Notes: generated by a model from the letters alone, not told the origin. A stretch of 64,000 bases of DNA from Bacillus sp. MUM 116 (GCF_001866655.1 NZ_MLYR01000003.1:1-64000); one strand, 5' to 3'; shown: positions 33,972 to 44,427, numbered from the stretch's first letter. Numbers and translations: made by a program.

Positions 33972-34961
33972 TTAAAGCTCAATATCAGCAGAATAAATAT
34001 GCCGTGTGACTCCTTTTTCATCCTCTAAAAGTAATACACCGTCATCGGTTATTCCAAGAGCTTTTCCTTCGATTACATCTGTTAAAGTCCTGGCTTTTAA
34101 ATTTTTGCCTATACTTATAGCATAGCTTTCCCATAATAGTTTTATCGGTGAAAATCCTTTTTCTAAATAAAGGTCATACCATTTTTCCATGTACATAAAA
34201 ATACTTCTTATTAATTCAGCACGTAATATGGGTTCTCCTTTTTCAATCAAAAGAGAACTTGCTGTCTCCTGAAGTTCTGGCGGGAAATCATCCTTTTTTT
34301 GATTCACATTGATGCCAATACCGATTATTACAGAGTTTATCCGGTCTGCTTCTGCTTGAAGCTCCGTTAAAATGCCGGTCACTTTTTTTCCATTCAATAA
34401 AATATCATTTGGCCATTTTATTTCCGGATTTAATCCGGTAACCTCTTCTATAGCCTGTACAACCGCAACTGCCGTTAATAGTGTCAACTGCGGGGCCTTT
34501 ATTAAAGGGATATTCGGCCTGAGAATTAGGCTCATCCAAATTCCTGTAAATTTCGGAGAATGCCATTTTCGATCCATTCTTCCCCTTCCGGATCGCTGTT
34601 CCTCTGTTATGACCGCTGTTCCCTCAAGAACATCTTCGTGTGCAAGCCGATGGGCAATTTTTTGAGTGGACTCCACACTTTCCTCATAATGTATATTTTT
34701 ACCGATGTACTCTGTTTTTAACCCAAGCCTGATTTCATCTGGAGTTATCTTCTCAGGTGTTTTCAAAATTCGATACCCTTTTCGTCGAACCGCCTCTAAT
34801 TCAAAGCCTTCCTTACGCAATTCTTCCACATGTTTCCAAACAGCTGTTCTGGAACACCCGATTAATACTGCCAATTGTTGTCCTGATAAATAGGATTCGC
34901 CAGCATTTGTGAAGGCATCCAGCAATTCTTTTCTTATTTCTGATTGCACTCCATTAGCCAC
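33972..34961 (-). CDS. birA: Bifunctional biotin-protein ligase and biotin operon repressor
   Basis: A 329-residue protein. The N-terminal winged HTH (about 12-65, SGQQLAVLIGCSRTAVWKHVEELRKEGF) binds DNA. The central ligase domain carries the biotinyl-AMP motif GRGRMDRKW (about 127-135) and IKWPNDILLNGKKVTGIL, and there is a C-terminal SH3-like domain. It biotinylates carboxylases and represses biotin genes. The start is probably GTG 34961; it overlaps the cca 3' end by 28 bp, so the pair is coupled. Confidence 0.96.
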   Translation of the reverse strand: MANGVQSEIRKELLDAFTNAGESYLSGQQLAVLIGCSRTAVWKHVEELRKEGFELEAVRRKGYRILKTPEKITPDEIRLGLKTEYIGKNIHYEESVESTQKIAHRLAHEDVLEGTAVITEEQRSGRGRMDRKWHSPKFTGIWMSLILRPNIPLIKAPQLTLLTAVAVVQAIEEVTGLNPEIKWPNDILLNGKKVTGILTELQAEADRINSVIIGIGINVNQKKDDFPPELQETASSLLIEKGEPILRAELIRSIFMYMEKWYDLYLEKGFSPIKLLWESYAISIGKNLKARTLTDVIEGKALGITDDGVLLLEDEKGVTRHIYSADIEL

Positions 34962-36133
34962 TCCTTGATTTTGTTTTTTTCATTCAAAATTTTTCCTTCT
35001 ACAACCGCACGTTCGATGGCTAAAAGCGAATCTTTTAACCATGGTCCGGCTTTTTGGTTGTACCATCCTAGCAAATCATTCCCCGTGACCACCAAGTCTC
35101 CCTTATCCTTTATAGGGAGATTGTCGTAAAGTTTCAGTAACTGGTTGATTATATGAACCTCATTTATTCCGTTTAACACCTGATAAAGTTTTTCAACTGA
35201 AACAATGGTTTCCCGTTTTGCTAAATATAATTCATAAGGCTCCCAGTCTTTGTTGAGCCGTAACTTAAGAAAAATGATGATTTGTTGGATTCCCCTGATA
35301 TCTTTAATGGCCATTCGCCAATTTCTTAAAAATTGTTCAATCTCTTTACCTTCGATATTCAAGCAATAAAGCAGTATCGCCCACATTTCAAATTTAGAAA
35401 GATTGTGCCAATTAAAATGAAGAAGGTTATTCAGAGGCTCTCTCCCGTTTGTTAAGCCTGGCAGGTAAAGGTATAGACCAGTCTCAACCATTAGCTCGAT
35501 TGCTTCCTTGCAATTTGGGCCAATTAGAAGTTTTTCAAACTCTGTCCGTTTCCTTTCTACAGCAATTTTACCAAGCAAGGGAGCAAGTTTATTCAATACT
35601 GCCATAGTTTGCAATTCAATTGAAAAGGATAGCTGGCTCATGAAGCGGACTGCCCGCATCATACGTAGTGCATCCTCTTGGAATCGTTCCTCTGCTATTC
35701 CTACCGTTTTAATAATTTTTTCCTGAATTGATTTTTGGCCGTCAAATGGGTCAATTAAATTTCCGCTTCGATCCATTGCGATCGCATTCATCGTAAAATC
35801 CCTGCGCTTTAAATCATCTATAAGATTCCGAATAAACGAAACGTCTTTTGGCCTTCGATAATCCTCATATTCCGATTCTGTCCTAAATGTTGTAATTTCA
35901 TAGGAGTTATTCCGAAATAAAACAAGAATGGTTCCATGTTCGATTCCAACATCAACTGTTTTCGAAAAAACCTGTTTCACTTCCTCCGGAGTTGCAGAGG
36001 TGGCAATATCCACATCACTAATTGGCTTCTGTAAAAGAAAATCGCGGACTGATCCCCCGACAAAATAAGCTTCGTAACCGGAATCTTCTAATTTTTTAAG
36101 GACAGGCAATGCAGACAAAAAAGGTTCAATCAT
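34934..36133 (-). CDS. cca: tRNA CCA-adding enzyme (class II nucleotidyltransferase)
   Basis: A 399-residue enzyme that adds or repairs the 3' CCA end of tRNA. The nucleotidyltransferase core has [10 protein letters not shown] (about 26-35) and the catalytic [13 protein letters not shown] with two Asp (about 41), then [12 protein letters not shown] and [12 protein letters not shown] in the neck. ATG 36133 follows AAAGGTG by 6 bases; a GTG three codons earlier overlaps that site. Overlaps birA downstream and follows bshA within 8 bp. Confidence 0.96.
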   Translation of the reverse strand: MIEPFLSALPVLKKLEDSGYEAYFVGGSVRDFLLQKPISDVDIATSATPEEVKQVFSKTVDVGIEHGTILVLFRNNSYEITTFRTESEYEDYRRPKDVSFIRNLIDDLKRRDFTMNAIAMDRSGNLIDPFDGQKSIQEKIIKTVGIAEERFQEDALRMMRAVRFMSQLSFSIELQTMAVLNKLAPLLGKIAVERKRTEFEKLLIGPNCKEAIELMVETGLYLYLPGLTNGREPLNNLLHFNWHNLSKFEMWAILLYCLNIEGKEIEQFLRNWRMAIKDIRGIQQIIIFLKLRLNKDWEPYELYLAKRETIVSVEKLYQVLNGINEVHIINQLLKLYDNLPIKDKGDLVVTGNDLLGWYNQKAGPWLKDSLLAIERAVVEGKILNEKNKIKEWLMECNQK

Positions 36134-37271
36134 ACAGTTCACCTTTATTCAAAAGCTTAAAATACAATTGCTCATATTGTTTAACCACTTTATTGGCATT
36201 AAATCGACTTTCAACAGTTTCCACTGCCCTTAAGGAAAACTTTTCATGAAGATGTTTATCTTTTAAAATTTTTATCGCTTTATTGGAAATATCTTCAATA
36301 TCCCCTAATTCGCAGATGAATCCTGTTTTATCATGTTCAATAACTTCGGGAATACCGCCAACATTTGTGCCGATACAGGGAACACCACAAGCCATTGCTT
36401 CGAGTGCGACAAGGCCGAAACTTTCCTTTTCAGATAATAATAGCATTAAGTCGCTAATGGAATATAATTCTTCAAGGCTTTCTTGTTTACCTAGGAAAAG
36501 TACCCGGTCCTCCAACCCTAATTTTCGCACAAGCTTGCAAACATTCGTCATTTCTGGCCCATCTCCGACCAATAATAATTTTGCTGGCAAAGTACTCGAA
36601 ATTTTTGCGAATGTTTTTACGACATCCGGCACCCGTTTAACGGCACGAAAATTTGAAACATGAATAATAACTTTTTCTGGTTCTTTTATTTGAAATTCGG
36701 TTTTTAAATGAAATGCATCACTTTTTTGATAGACACGCTCATCGATAAAGTTATAAACCGTTTCGATTTGTTTATCCGGATTAATCAGTTCATAAGTTTG
36801 ACTAATTAAAGCATTTGAAACAGCAGTGACAATGTCCGATTTTTCAATGCCAAATTTTATCGCTTCAGTCAGAGATGGATCATATCCTAGAACAGTAATA
36901 TCTGTTCCATGTAATGTCGTAACAATCTTAAATTCCTGATGGCTCATTTGTTTCGCCAAGATTGCACAAACCGCGTGTGGAATTGCATAATGAACATGCA
37001 AGATATCCAGTTTTTCGCGATTAGCCACTTCGGCTATTTTACTTGCTAATGCAATATCATAGGGTGGATATTGAAACACAGAATATTGATTTACCTCAAC
37101 CTGGTGGTAATAAATATTATGGTACATCCGATTTAATCGAAAGGGCACGCTTGAAGAAATAAAATGAATTTCATGCCCTTTCTCTGCGAGCATTTTCCCA
37201 AGCTCCGTTGCAACAACACCCGACCCACCAACTGTTGGATAGCAGGTAATACCAATTTTTAGTTTTCTCAT
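36126..37271 (-). CDS. bshA: N-acetyl-alpha-D-glucosaminyl L-malate synthase
   Basis: A 381-residue GT-B glycosyltransferase (GT4) that joins UDP-GlcNAc and L-malate, the first step of bacillithiol synthesis. It shows the N-terminal [20 protein letters not shown], then [20 protein letters not shown], and the C-terminal [24 protein letters not shown] with the GT4 E-x7-E pattern. ATGA overlap with bshB1 upstream. Makes the glycoside used by the next gene product. Confidence 0.96.
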   Translation of the reverse strand: MRKLKIGITCYPTVGGSGVVATELGKMLAEKGHEIHFISSSVPFRLNRMYHNIYYHQVEVNQYSVFQYPPYDIALASKIAEVANREKLDILHVHYAIPHAVCAILAKQMSHQEFKIVTTLHGTDITVLGYDPSLTEAIKFGIEKSDIVTAVSNALISQTYELINPDKQIETVYNFIDERVYQKSDAFHLKTEFQIKEPEKVIIHVSNFRAVKRVPDVVKTFAKISSTLPAKLLLVGDGPEMTNVCKLVRKLGLEDRVLFLGKQESLEELYSISDLMLLLSEKESFGLVALEAMACGVPCIGTNVGGIPEVIEHDKTGFICELGDIEDISNKAIKILKDKHLHEKFSLRAVETVESRFNANKVVKQYEQLYFKLLNKGELYD

Positions 37272-37984
37272 TGTGTTTCTCCCAATAAATCATAATCTAC
37301 GAGAAGAGGGATTTTTGTCTTGTATCCCTCTGCAAATGGAACCCCTACAAGTTTTCCAAACATTTTTTCCCTTGCCTGGACTGTTTCAATGTATCCGTTT
37401 GTAAGCGGCGTATCAACAGTCTCTTCCGTTCGTTCGAATTGACTTTTATAAGCCCTTAGAGCTTCAAATTTTTTATCGATATGTTCCGATATATCAATCG
37501 TAAAATCCGGCTTGTGGAAACCATTAATCATATAGAAATACGTCCTTTCAACCCGATGCGGTGCTTCGTGTTGATTTGTTTTAAATTTGCGGATTCCTGC
37601 AGAAAAAACAGCCTCCTCAACAAGGCGTGCACAATTCCCATGATCCGGGTGCCGATCTTCAAAATAGGGAGCAAATACAATTTTAGGTTTCAATAGACGA
37701 ATGACACCGGCAATCATTCTTATGTATTCATCGGTTAAATACAACCCTCTATCAGGCATGGATAGTGACGTTCGATAGGTCACACCAAGGATTTCAGCTG
37801 CAAGTGCCGCTTCTTTTTTCCGTAGCTCCACCGTTCCGTTTGAGGAAAGTCCAGCATCGGTTAAATCGCAAATCCCGATCCGTTTTCCTTCCTCTGAAAA
37901 TTTAGCAATCGCTCCGCCCATGCCAATCTCTACATCATCGGCATGAGCACCAAAAGCGAGAATATGTAATGGCTTATTTTCCAT
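37268..37984 (-). CDS. bshB1: N-acetyl-alpha-D-glucosaminyl L-malate deacetylase
   Basis: A 238-residue zinc deacetylase of the LmbE/PIG-L family, second step of bacillithiol synthesis. The metal motif is [12 protein letters not shown] (normally AHPDD), followed by [17 protein letters not shown] carrying the second histidine site. The H-x-D-D ligands are kept but the family proline is alanine. ATG 37984 (MENKPLH) is preferred after GGTGAG; the frame is open 4 codons upstream and overlaps mgsA. Overlaps bshA by 4 bp. Confidence 0.93.
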   Translation of the reverse strand: MENKPLHILAFGAHADDVEIGMGGAIAKFSEEGKRIGICDLTDAGLSSNGTVELRKKEAALAAEILGVTYRTSLSMPDRGLYLTDEYIRMIAGVIRLLKPKIVFAPYFEDRHPDHGNCARLVEEAVFSAGIRKFKTNQHEAPHRVERTYFYMINGFHKPDFTIDISEHIDKKFEALRAYKSQFERTEETVDTPLTNGYIETVQAREKMFGKLVGVPFAEGYKTKIPLLVDYDLLGETQ

Positions 37985-38390
37985 CAGTCTCACCATTTTT
38001 CATCACATTTCTCCATTCAAGCAGTCCCTGGTCCAATCCGCGGATTAATAATTCTGCAGAGCCCATATTAGTCGCAAGCGGAATCGAATAGACATCGCAA
38101 AGCCGGACAAGTGCCGTTACATCAGGCTCATGTGGCTGTGCGGTCAATGGATCGCGAAAAAAGAATACAGCATCCATTTGATTTTTTGCAATCATCGCAC
38201 CAATTTCCTGATCGCCCCCAAGTGGTCCGGATTTAAATCGAGTCAATTCCAATCCCGTTGCTTCGCTAATTCTTAAACCGGTAGTTCCCGTTGCAAATAA
38301 GGTATGCTTGGAAAAAATGGTTTGGTAGGCCGTAACAAATTGAACCAATTCATTCTTTTTTTTATCATGGGCAATTAAAGCGATATTCAT
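37974..38390 (-). CDS. mgsA: Methylglyoxal synthase
   Basis: A 138-residue enzyme turning dihydroxyacetone phosphate into methylglyoxal, a phosphate-release bypass of glycolysis. Signatures are [36 protein letters not shown] with the catalytic Asp in GGDQ, and [15 protein letters not shown]. It overlaps bshB1 and follows dapB by 11 bp. Bacillithiol made by the neighbouring genes helps detoxify methylglyoxal, which fits the grouping. Confidence 0.97.
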   Translation of the reverse strand: MNIALIAHDKKKNELVQFVTAYQTIFSKHTLFATGTTGLRISEATGLELTRFKSGPLGGDQEIGAMIAKNQMDAVFFFRDPLTAQPHEPDVTALVRLCDVYSIPLATNMGSAELLIRGLDQGLLEWRNVMKNGETDGK

Positions 38391-38401
38391 ATCCAGGACT
38401 C

Positions 38402-39211
38402 CTATTCTAAAATATTTTCCAGACCGTACACAAACGTTTTTAGGTTCATCACTGTTTCAACTGCCACTTTCACCCCGGACATAAAAGAAGCGCGATTGTA
38501 TGAATCATGTCTTATTGTCAAAGTTTGTCCATCAGAGCCAAATAAAACCTGCTGGTGAGCAACTAGACCTGGCAATCGAACAGAATGAATATGCATTCCA
38601 TCAAAATCAGCACCTCTTGCCCCTGTAATTGTTTCCTTCTCATTTTGGTGACCTTGTGTTTTTGCTGCTCTTACTTCGGAGATCATTTCTGCTGTTTTGA
38701 CAGCTGTACCGGATGGCGCATCAAGTTTTTGATCGTGATGAAGTTCAATAATTTCAATATCTGGAAAATATTTTGCCGCCATTTGCGAGAACTTCATCAT
38801 GAGAACAGCACCAATTGCAAAATTAGGGGCAATGATGCATCCTAGTTCTTTTTCATTAGATAGTTTCTCTAGTTCTTCTAAATCACTTTTAGTAAATCCC
38901 GTTGTTCCAACAACTGGACGAACGTTATATTGAAGTGCTGTTTTTGTATGGCGCATACCGACTTCCGGTGTGGTAAGGTCAATTAACACGTCTGCTTCAA
39001 TGGTTTGCAAGCAGGTTTCAAGACTTCCAAAGACAGGAACCTGGTTCGGAACATGAAATCCTATATCATTTAACTGTTTCCCATCAAATTTATAATCAAC
39101 AACACCTGCCAGCTCAAAATGCTCTGTATTTGTTGCCAGTATGACAGCTTCGCTCCCCATTCTTCCGCGTGGTCCGGCAATAATCACTTTAATTGTTTTC
39201 ATTTCCTTCAT
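38402..39211 (-). CDS. dapB: 4-hydroxy-tetrahydrodipicolinate reductase
   Basis: A 269-residue NAD(P)H enzyme in lysine, diaminopimelate and dipicolinate precursor synthesis. The Rossmann motif is [12 protein letters not shown]; the family signature is [16 protein letters not shown] with the catalytic His pair and Lys; the C-terminal [13 protein letters not shown] is conserved. Among three in-frame ATGs I chose 39211 because the N-terminus then matches the usual length; 39202 is also possible. Overlaps the ypjD 3' end. Confidence 0.95.
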   Translation of the reverse strand: MKEMKTIKVIIAGPRGRMGSEAVILATNTEHFELAGVVDYKFDGKQLNDIGFHVPNQVPVFGSLETCLQTIEADVLIDLTTPEVGMRHTKTALQYNVRPVVGTTGFTKSDLEELEKLSNEKELGCIIAPNFAIGAVLMMKFSQMAAKYFPDIEIIELHHDQKLDAPSGTAVKTAEMISEVRAAKTQGHQNEKETITGARGADFDGMHIHSVRLPGLVAHQQVLFGSDGQTLTIRHDSYNRASFMSGVKVAVETVMNLKTFVYGLENILE

Positions 39212-39551
39212 CCCCATTTCCAGAATCAATTCTTGTCCAGCGATTTTTATCTCTTGTATTAAATTTTTTCATAACATAATCATGAGCATCTTCTAGTTCA
39301 ATATTTAAAGAGTTAGCGAAACAAATCAACACAAATAATAAGTCGCCTAGCTCCTCTTCAATCGCTTTTTCCGTTTCACTGTCCTTTTTTGGCTTCTCAC
39401 CATAAAAATGATTGATTTCCCTGGCAAGTTCACCTAATTCTTCTGTCATCCTTGCCAGCATTGCTAATGGACTGAAATAGCCTTCTTTAAATTGGCTTAT
39501 GTATTGATCGACCTCGATTTGCAGGTCCTTCATCGACTTCCCGTTCGACAT
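39189..39551 (-). CDS. ypjD: MazG-like nucleotide pyrophosphohydrolase YpjD
   Basis: A 120-residue all-alpha NTP-PPase. The metal-binding [12 protein letters not shown] (about 33-44) and [16 protein letters not shown] (about 62-77) carry the E-x2-E and E-x3-D ligands. Such enzymes hydrolyse noncanonical or excess nucleoside triphosphates. ATG 39551 follows AGAGGTG; a GTG earlier overlaps that site. Starts the ypjD-dapB-mgsA-bsh-cca-birA operon. Confidence 0.92.
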   Translation of the reverse strand: MSNGKSMKDLQIEVDQYISQFKEGYFSPLAMLARMTEELGELAREINHFYGEKPKKDSETEKAIEEELGDLLFVLICFANSLNIELEDAHDYVMKKFNTRDKNRWTRIDSGNGDEGNENN

Positions 39552-39729
39552 CTTTTTCACCTCTAATAAAGTGTCTTACTGCTATTCATAGTAGCTAAAA
39601 TAACGCTATTTTACAAATATTTTTGCTGAAGTTGGGAACTTTCAAATAGGATTGCTCTTCCAAAAGTAATCAGATATAATAAAAAACATTGAAATAAAGA
39701 AAAATATTGGTAGAAATGGGGGAGTTTTA

Positions 39730-40602
39730 ATGATTTTTGGCCTTAAAATCAAAAATATCCTTTTTATATTGGTCGGAACCGCCATTTTATCTTTTGGCCT
39801 TGTCAATTTTAATATGCAAAATAAATTGGCCGAAGGTGGCTTTACCGGAATTACACTTCTATTATACTTCTTATTTAAATGGGACCCATCCTATACAAAC
39901 CTTATTTTAAATATTCCCTTATTTCTAATTGGATGGAAAATACTAGGGAGAAATGCATTTATCTATTCTATTATTGGAACAGTGGGCGTGTCGATTTTTT
40001 TATGGATTTTCCAGAGATTTCCGATTAAAATGCCTCTTGAGCACGACCTCACATTGGCAGCCTTATTTGCAGGTGTTTTTGCAGGTATTGGGCTGGGTAT
40101 TATTTTTCGGTCAGGTGGAACAACAGGTGGAGTTGATATCATTGCCAGACTTGTCCAAAAGTATATTGGCTGGGAAATGGGCAAAACGATGTTTATGTTT
40201 GATACTTGTGTGATTATTTTATCACTGCTTACATACCTAAATTATAAACAAGCTATGTATACATTGGTAGCCGTTTTTGTTGCTGCAAAAGTCATTGATT
40301 TTATCCTGGAAGGTGCTTATGCTGCCAGAGGTGCGATGATTATTTCAGAAAAAAACGAAGAAATTTCCAAGAAAATTATGGAGGAAATGGAAAGAGGAGT
40401 AACTGCTTTAAGAGGTTATGGCTCCTATACGAAAAACGACCGGGAAGTTCTATATTGTGTTGTTGCCAAAAATGAAATTGTCCGATTAAAAAATTTAATA
40501 ACGGCCATCGACCCGCATGCCTTCATTTCGGTCTCTATTGTTCATGATGTTCATGGGGAAGGATTTACATTAGATGAGAACAAAATGCCAATAGTTGATT
40601 AA
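39730..40602 (+). CDS. ypjC: YitT/YpjC family membrane protein (DUF2179)
   Basis: A 290-residue protein with five to six TM segments (about 1-200) containing GGFTGITLLLYFLF and FRSGGTTGGVDIIARL. The soluble C-terminal DUF2179 domain (about 215-285) contains GVTALRGYGSYTKNDREVLYCVV. The family is widespread; transport or sensing roles are unproven. Divergent from ypjD; a terminator follows. Confidence 0.9.
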   Translation: MIFGLKIKNILFILVGTAILSFGLVNFNMQNKLAEGGFTGITLLLYFLFKWDPSYTNLILNIPLFLIGWKILGRNAFIYSIIGTVGVSIFLWIFQRFPIKMPLEHDLTLAALFAGVFAGIGLGIIFRSGGTTGGVDIIARLVQKYIGWEMGKTMFMFDTCVIILSLLTYLNYKQAMYTLVAVFVAAKVIDFILEGAYAARGAMIISEKNEEISKKIMEEMERGVTALRGYGSYTKNDREVLYCVVAKNEIVRLKNLITAIDPHAFISVSIVHDVHGEGFTLDENKMPIVD

Positions 40603-40634
40603 AAAAACAATGTCCAATATGGACATTGTTTTTT
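40603..40634. terminator. Bidirectional terminator between ypjC and the Zn-peptidase gene
   Basis: AAACAATGTCCA pairs with TGGACATTGTTT around ATA, with A and T runs. Confidence 0.9.
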
Positions 40635-41317
40635 CAATCATCATTATTCCGAGTCATTCCTGTATATATCAGCACGAGTCTTAGTAATTCTAAAACAGCT
40701 ACGGCTGCTGCGGCAACATAGGTTAGCGCTGCTGCATTGAGAACTTTACGTGTTTCCTTAGCTTCATCATTGCGAATTAAGCCTATGGAAACGACTTGTT
40801 TCATAGCCCTGCTCGAGGCGTCGAATTCGACCGGCAAGGTGATCAATTGAAACAAAACAGCTGCCGCCATAAAAATAATTCCTAATAGCAGCATCCCGCT
40901 CAAATTAGCCAACATCCCAATCATGATCAGGATCCATGAAAAATTCGAACCAATATTAGCCACAGGTACGAGGGCATGGCGAAATCTTAGAAAAGCATAT
41001 CCTTCTGAATCTTGAATGGCATGCCCACACTCATGAGCGGCTATAGCTGCTGCAGCTAGTGAATTGCCATGATAGTTTTCCGGTGATAACCGGACCGTTT
41101 TTGTCCTTGGATCATAATGATCACTTAAAAAACCCTGACCTTGTTCAATTCCTACATTATATAAACCATTGGCGTTTAAAATTTCCCTGGCAACCTCCGC
41201 ACCAGGCCGATAGGAAGCGGATGATACTTGTGAATATCTTGCAAAAGTACTTTTAACCCTTAGCTGAGCCCATAAAGGAATCAAGACAATAATTGCAAAA
41301 TATACTAGGTAAAACAT
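40634..41317 (-). CDS. Membrane zinc metallopeptidase, YugP-like
   Basis: A 227-residue membrane protein of the neutral zinc metallopeptidase 2 family. An N-terminal TM helix is followed by LSPENYHGNSLAAAAIAAHECGHAIQD, where HECGH (about 91-95) is the HExxH-type zinc motif (with cysteine third). Three more TM segments include AAALTYVAAAAVAVLELLRL. B. subtilis YugP is the same family but lies elsewhere, so this copy is an addition relative to that order. Substrate unknown. Confidence 0.88.
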   Translation of the reverse strand: MFYLVYFAIIVLIPLWAQLRVKSTFARYSQVSSASYRPGAEVAREILNANGLYNVGIEQGQGFLSDHYDPRTKTVRLSPENYHGNSLAAAAIAAHECGHAIQDSEGYAFLRFRHALVPVANIGSNFSWILIMIGMLANLSGMLLLGIIFMAAAVLFQLITLPVEFDASSRAMKQVVSIGLIRNDEAKETRKVLNAAALTYVAAAAVAVLELLRLVLIYTGMTRNNDD

Positions 41318-41376
41318 AGTGAACCTCCAATTTTTACTCTTGTTGACTATCAGTTTACTGTTGCCGAATCAATTCG

Positions 41377-42171
41377 TCAATTTTTTTGATCCCTGGAGCG
41401 TCCTTTTTTCATTTCCTTATCACCTTTATATTTTCTCCACCCAACATACGATAATGTTGCAATGATGATGCTTCCTGTTGAGATGATTACCCACCACAAA
41501 GATGGATCTGCTTCATCATCATCCATATTTTCAAAAAGATTTTTTAAATCCGAATCCAATCCATCCAATTCTTTTTGGCTTTTTGAATCACTTATAATCT
41601 GGGAACGATAATCATCAATAAAATGAATACGAGCATCAATCTTTTGAATATTCTCTGCAGTTACATCCACTTTCATACTAGGATAGATGATATTGTAGAG
41701 GGAAAGAAAATGATTAAAATTGGAATAAAAATTAGCGGAATCACCATTATAGGCTGCTTGTTTGGCTTGGTGGAAGACAGTCATAATTTGATCTTCCATT
41801 TCTGTCCAAAGTGGTCTATGACCTGTAGCAATTGCATCAATGACTAAACGAAATTTCATCAATTTATTAATTCGTTCCTCATATTTCATATCAGGGCTGG
41901 CCGCAGCTTCCAGCGCTTCATCATGGGAAGCATTAATAATTCTGAGCTTGTCCACCGTTAATGGCTGCTGACTACCCGAAAGGCTTGAAAATTGATCAGA
42001 GAAATAATTAAGTAGTTGTTTTGCATCATCATATCTATGAAATTTCACCATTTGAAGTGCTTCATCAGAGATATCATCAAGCTTTTCCATTGGCGATGTT
42101 TGCTCAGCATATACATTTATGGGAGCGAGCAGCAAAACCATTGCAAATAATATAATCCATTTAAATTTCAA
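41377..42171 (-). CDS. ypjB: Sporulation protein YpjB
   Basis: A 264-residue protein with a signal peptide (about 1-22), a helical extracytoplasmic domain (about 25-215) and a C-terminal TM helix (about 222-244, WWVIISTGSIIIATLSYVGW) ending in a basic tail. It matches YpjB, a mother-cell (sigma-E) sporulation protein in B. subtilis, in length and position after ypjA. Molecular role is unknown. Confidence 0.88.
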   Translation of the reverse strand: MKFKWIILFAMVLLLAPINVYAEQTSPMEKLDDISDEALQMVKFHRYDDAKQLLNYFSDQFSSLSGSQQPLTVDKLRIINASHDEALEAAASPDMKYEERINKLMKFRLVIDAIATGHRPLWTEMEDQIMTVFHQAKQAAYNGDSANFYSNFNHFLSLYNIIYPSMKVDVTAENIQKIDARIHFIDDYRSQIISDSKSQKELDGLDSDLKNLFENMDDDEADPSLWWVIISTGSIIIATLSYVGWRKYKGDKEMKKGRSRDQKN

Positions 42172-42246
42172 CCCTTGTCCCTCCCTTTCATTACTAATAA
42201 AATGTATGAATGGGTGGACAGGGATAGAACAAATTTTTAATGTTGC

Positions 42247-42840
42247 TTATTTTATTTCAAGTTTATAGTGGTTGGGGCGGATACATAAATAATATGCGAT
42301 CCCAATTGACAACATGGAAAGCCAAAATGTAAAGTATCCAATTTCAGGTATGTAACGATCTAACATTTCGTATCGCGGTAGCATGAAAAAGACATAGTCA
42401 ATGACATCATTATGTAACGTCCAAATGGCCGCAACAATCAAATGCCACCATTTTATCCGATAAAACGGAGCATATAAAAGTCCTTGAACAGCCATGGCAA
42501 AATGCGAGAAAATGAGCATATAACCCGCCCAACCTAATTCTCCTTCAACAAAATATACGAGTATATTCATAACTACTGCCCAAATTCCGTATTTAAAGAG
42601 GGTTACAATTGCCAAGGCTTCAATCAATGGCCAATTTTTTCTCATTAAAAAAGCGATTAAGACAATAACAAAAAATAAACTTGCAGTTGGACTATCAGGA
42701 ACAAAAATTAAGAATATTGTCGGTGTTTCTTTCAATTGCCATCCATACCAATAATAACCATAAATAGTTCCAACGATATTAACAATCAGCAACAGTTTAA
42801 GAATCGAGCGATTTCCCAGCAGAGGATAAACCCATCCCAC
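42247..42840 (-). CDS. ypjA: YpjA, DUF1405 membrane protein
   Basis: A 197-residue protein with six predicted TM helices. Segments typical of DUF1405 are YGYYWYGWQLKETP and WPLIEALAIVTLFKYGIWAV, plus the C-terminal WTLHNDVIDYVFFMLPRY. GTG start at 42840 after AAAGGGGG. Lies between qcrC and ypjB, the B. subtilis order. Function unknown. Confidence 0.88.
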   Translation of the reverse strand: MGWVYPLLGNRSILKLLLIVNIVGTIYGYYWYGWQLKETPTIFLIFVPDSPTASLFFVIVLIAFLMRKNWPLIEALAIVTLFKYGIWAVVMNILVYFVEGELGWAGYMLIFSHFAMAVQGLLYAPFYRIKWWHLIVAAIWTLHNDVIDYVFFMLPRYEMLDRYIPEIGYFTFWLSMLSIGIAYYLCIRPNHYKLEIK

Positions 42841-42870
42841 CTAATTTCCCCCTTTGTCATAAGATGAATG

Positions 42871-42899
42871 AAAAAAGCTGACGAAACCGCCAGCTTTTT
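42871..42899 (-). terminator. Terminator of qcrABC
   Basis: AAAGCTG pairs with CAGCTTT around GCGGTTTCGT on the minus strand, then T run. Confidence 0.85.
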
Positions 42900-42909
42900 C
42901 TTTTTTCTA

Positions 42910-43683
42910 TTATTTTGCACCTAAACCGGCAATAAATTCAGTAAGCTGTTTAAGCTGTTTATCATTACCTTTGAAGATACCTTTTGGCATAGCGCCTTTA
43001 CCATTTTTTGCGATTTTCGCAATTTCATCAGGTTTTAATCCAGTGGCCGTAAGCGCTGGTGCACCCGCACCACCTTGAAGGTTTTCACCGTGGCAGTTAA
43101 TACAACCTTGGCTTTTAAATACTTCATATCCCGGATTTGATTTATCAATTTCCGCTTTAGCCACGATTTTACCCTGACGTTCCGCTGCAGCCCAGTCATG
43201 AGTTGCAACCGATTGCCATGTTAAAAATACTGTTGCAGCTAATGCAAGCAACATAAAACCTGTTGCAAACGGACGTCTAAATGGACGACGCTCCGGACCA
43301 TTATCCAAGAATGGTGCTAATAGTAATCCTCCGAAAGCAAGTCCTGGAATAACCAGGGCCCCAATCACTGTATATGGGCCTGAAGCATAGGAGTATTTCA
43401 GTAATTGATATAAGAAAAGGAAGTACCAGTCCGGTAATGGAATATAGCCTGTATCCGTCGGATCCGCAATTCTTTCAAGCGGAGCCGGATGTGCGATAGT
43501 TAAACTTAAAAAGCCGACAAGGAATACTGCACCAACCATCCATTCTTTTAATAGAAAGTTAGGCCAGAATGCTTCTGTTTTACCAGGATATTCAGAGTAA
43601 TCCTTTGGCAGCATTTTTTTACGTGCCTCCGGTGCTACCACACGTGAGTCACCTACGAATTTCATACCTTTACCTTTATGCAT
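42910..43683 (-). CDS. qcrC: Menaquinol:cytochrome c reductase, cytochrome b/c subunit
   Basis: A 257-residue membrane protein that fuses the C-terminal helices of cytochrome b (about 45-165, with PDWYFLFLYQLLKYS) to a cytochrome c domain (about 180-257). The domain has the haem site CINCH (about 191-195) and the distal methionine near MPKGIF. Third gene of qcrA-qcrB-qcrC, 66 bp after qcrB. Passes electrons from menaquinol to cytochrome c. Confidence 0.96.
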   Translation of the reverse strand: MHKGKGMKFVGDSRVVAPEARKKMLPKDYSEYPGKTEAFWPNFLLKEWMVGAVFLVGFLSLTIAHPAPLERIADPTDTGYIPLPDWYFLFLYQLLKYSYASGPYTVIGALVIPGLAFGGLLLAPFLDNGPERRPFRRPFATGFMLLALAATVFLTWQSVATHDWAAAERQGKIVAKAEIDKSNPGYEVFKSQGCINCHGENLQGGAGAPALTATGLKPDEIAKIAKNGKGAMPKGIFKGNDKQLKQLTEFIAGLGAK

Positions 43684-43749
43684 CGAGCGATCCCCTCCTT
43701 TTTTCGCAAAAGTGAAAAAATAGTTACTAGTTCTCCATTAAATAGAGTA

Positions 43750-44424
43750 TTAAAGCGGGCCTGAAATCCCTTGTCTACGAATCATAACAAAATGGGCTGC
43801 CATTAATCCAAATAATACTCCAGGTAGGAAGAACACGTGAATCGCAAAGAAACGGGTTAAGGTTTGTGCACCTACAATGTGTTCATGCCCCGCAAGCAAT
43901 ACTTTGATATAGGAGCCGATAAACGGTGTGGCCTCGGCAATTTGAAGACCAACTTTGGTAGCGAATAGCGCTTTCATATCCCATGGTAACAAGTATCCTG
44001 TAAAACCTAAACCAAGCATGACGAAGAAAATAAGTACTCCGACAATCCAGTTAAGTTCACGAGGTTTCTTATAAGCACCTTGGAAAAAGACACGTAACGT
44101 ATGTAAGAACATCATTACAAGGACTAAACTAGCTCCCCAGTGATGCATTCCGCGTACGATTTGCCCGAATGCAACTTCATTTTGAAGGTAGTAAACGGAT
44201 TCCCAAGCATTTTTAATATCCGGTACGTAATACATCGTTAAAAACATACCAGAAAGAATTTGAATTACGGTAACAAAAAACGTTAGACCGCCAAAGCAGT
44301 ATACAAACGCAGAAAAATGATGCGCCGGGTTAACATGCTCGGGTACTTCGTGGTCTGCAATATCCCGCCACAAAGGCGCAATATCTAAACGTTCATCTAC
44401 CCAATCGTAAATTTTGTTTAACAA
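43750..44424 (-). CDS. qcrB: Menaquinol:cytochrome c reductase, cytochrome b6 subunit
   Basis: A 224-residue four-helix cytochrome b6. Haem-ligand histidine pairs lie in VRGMHHWGASLVLVMMFLHTLRV and RFFAIHVFFLPGVLFGLMAAHFVMI; the N-terminal amphipathic helix contains PEHVNPAHHFSAFVYCFGG. Three bp after qcrA. Short form, the remaining helices being on QcrC. Confidence 0.96.
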   Translation of the reverse strand: MLNKIYDWVDERLDIAPLWRDIADHEVPEHVNPAHHFSAFVYCFGGLTFFVTVIQILSGMFLTMYYVPDIKNAWESVYYLQNEVAFGQIVRGMHHWGASLVLVMMFLHTLRVFFQGAYKKPRELNWIVGVLIFFVMLGLGFTGYLLPWDMKALFATKVGLQIAEATPFIGSYIKVLLAGHEHIVGAQTLTRFFAIHVFFLPGVLFGLMAAHFVMIRRQGISGPL

Positions 44425-44427
44425 TTA

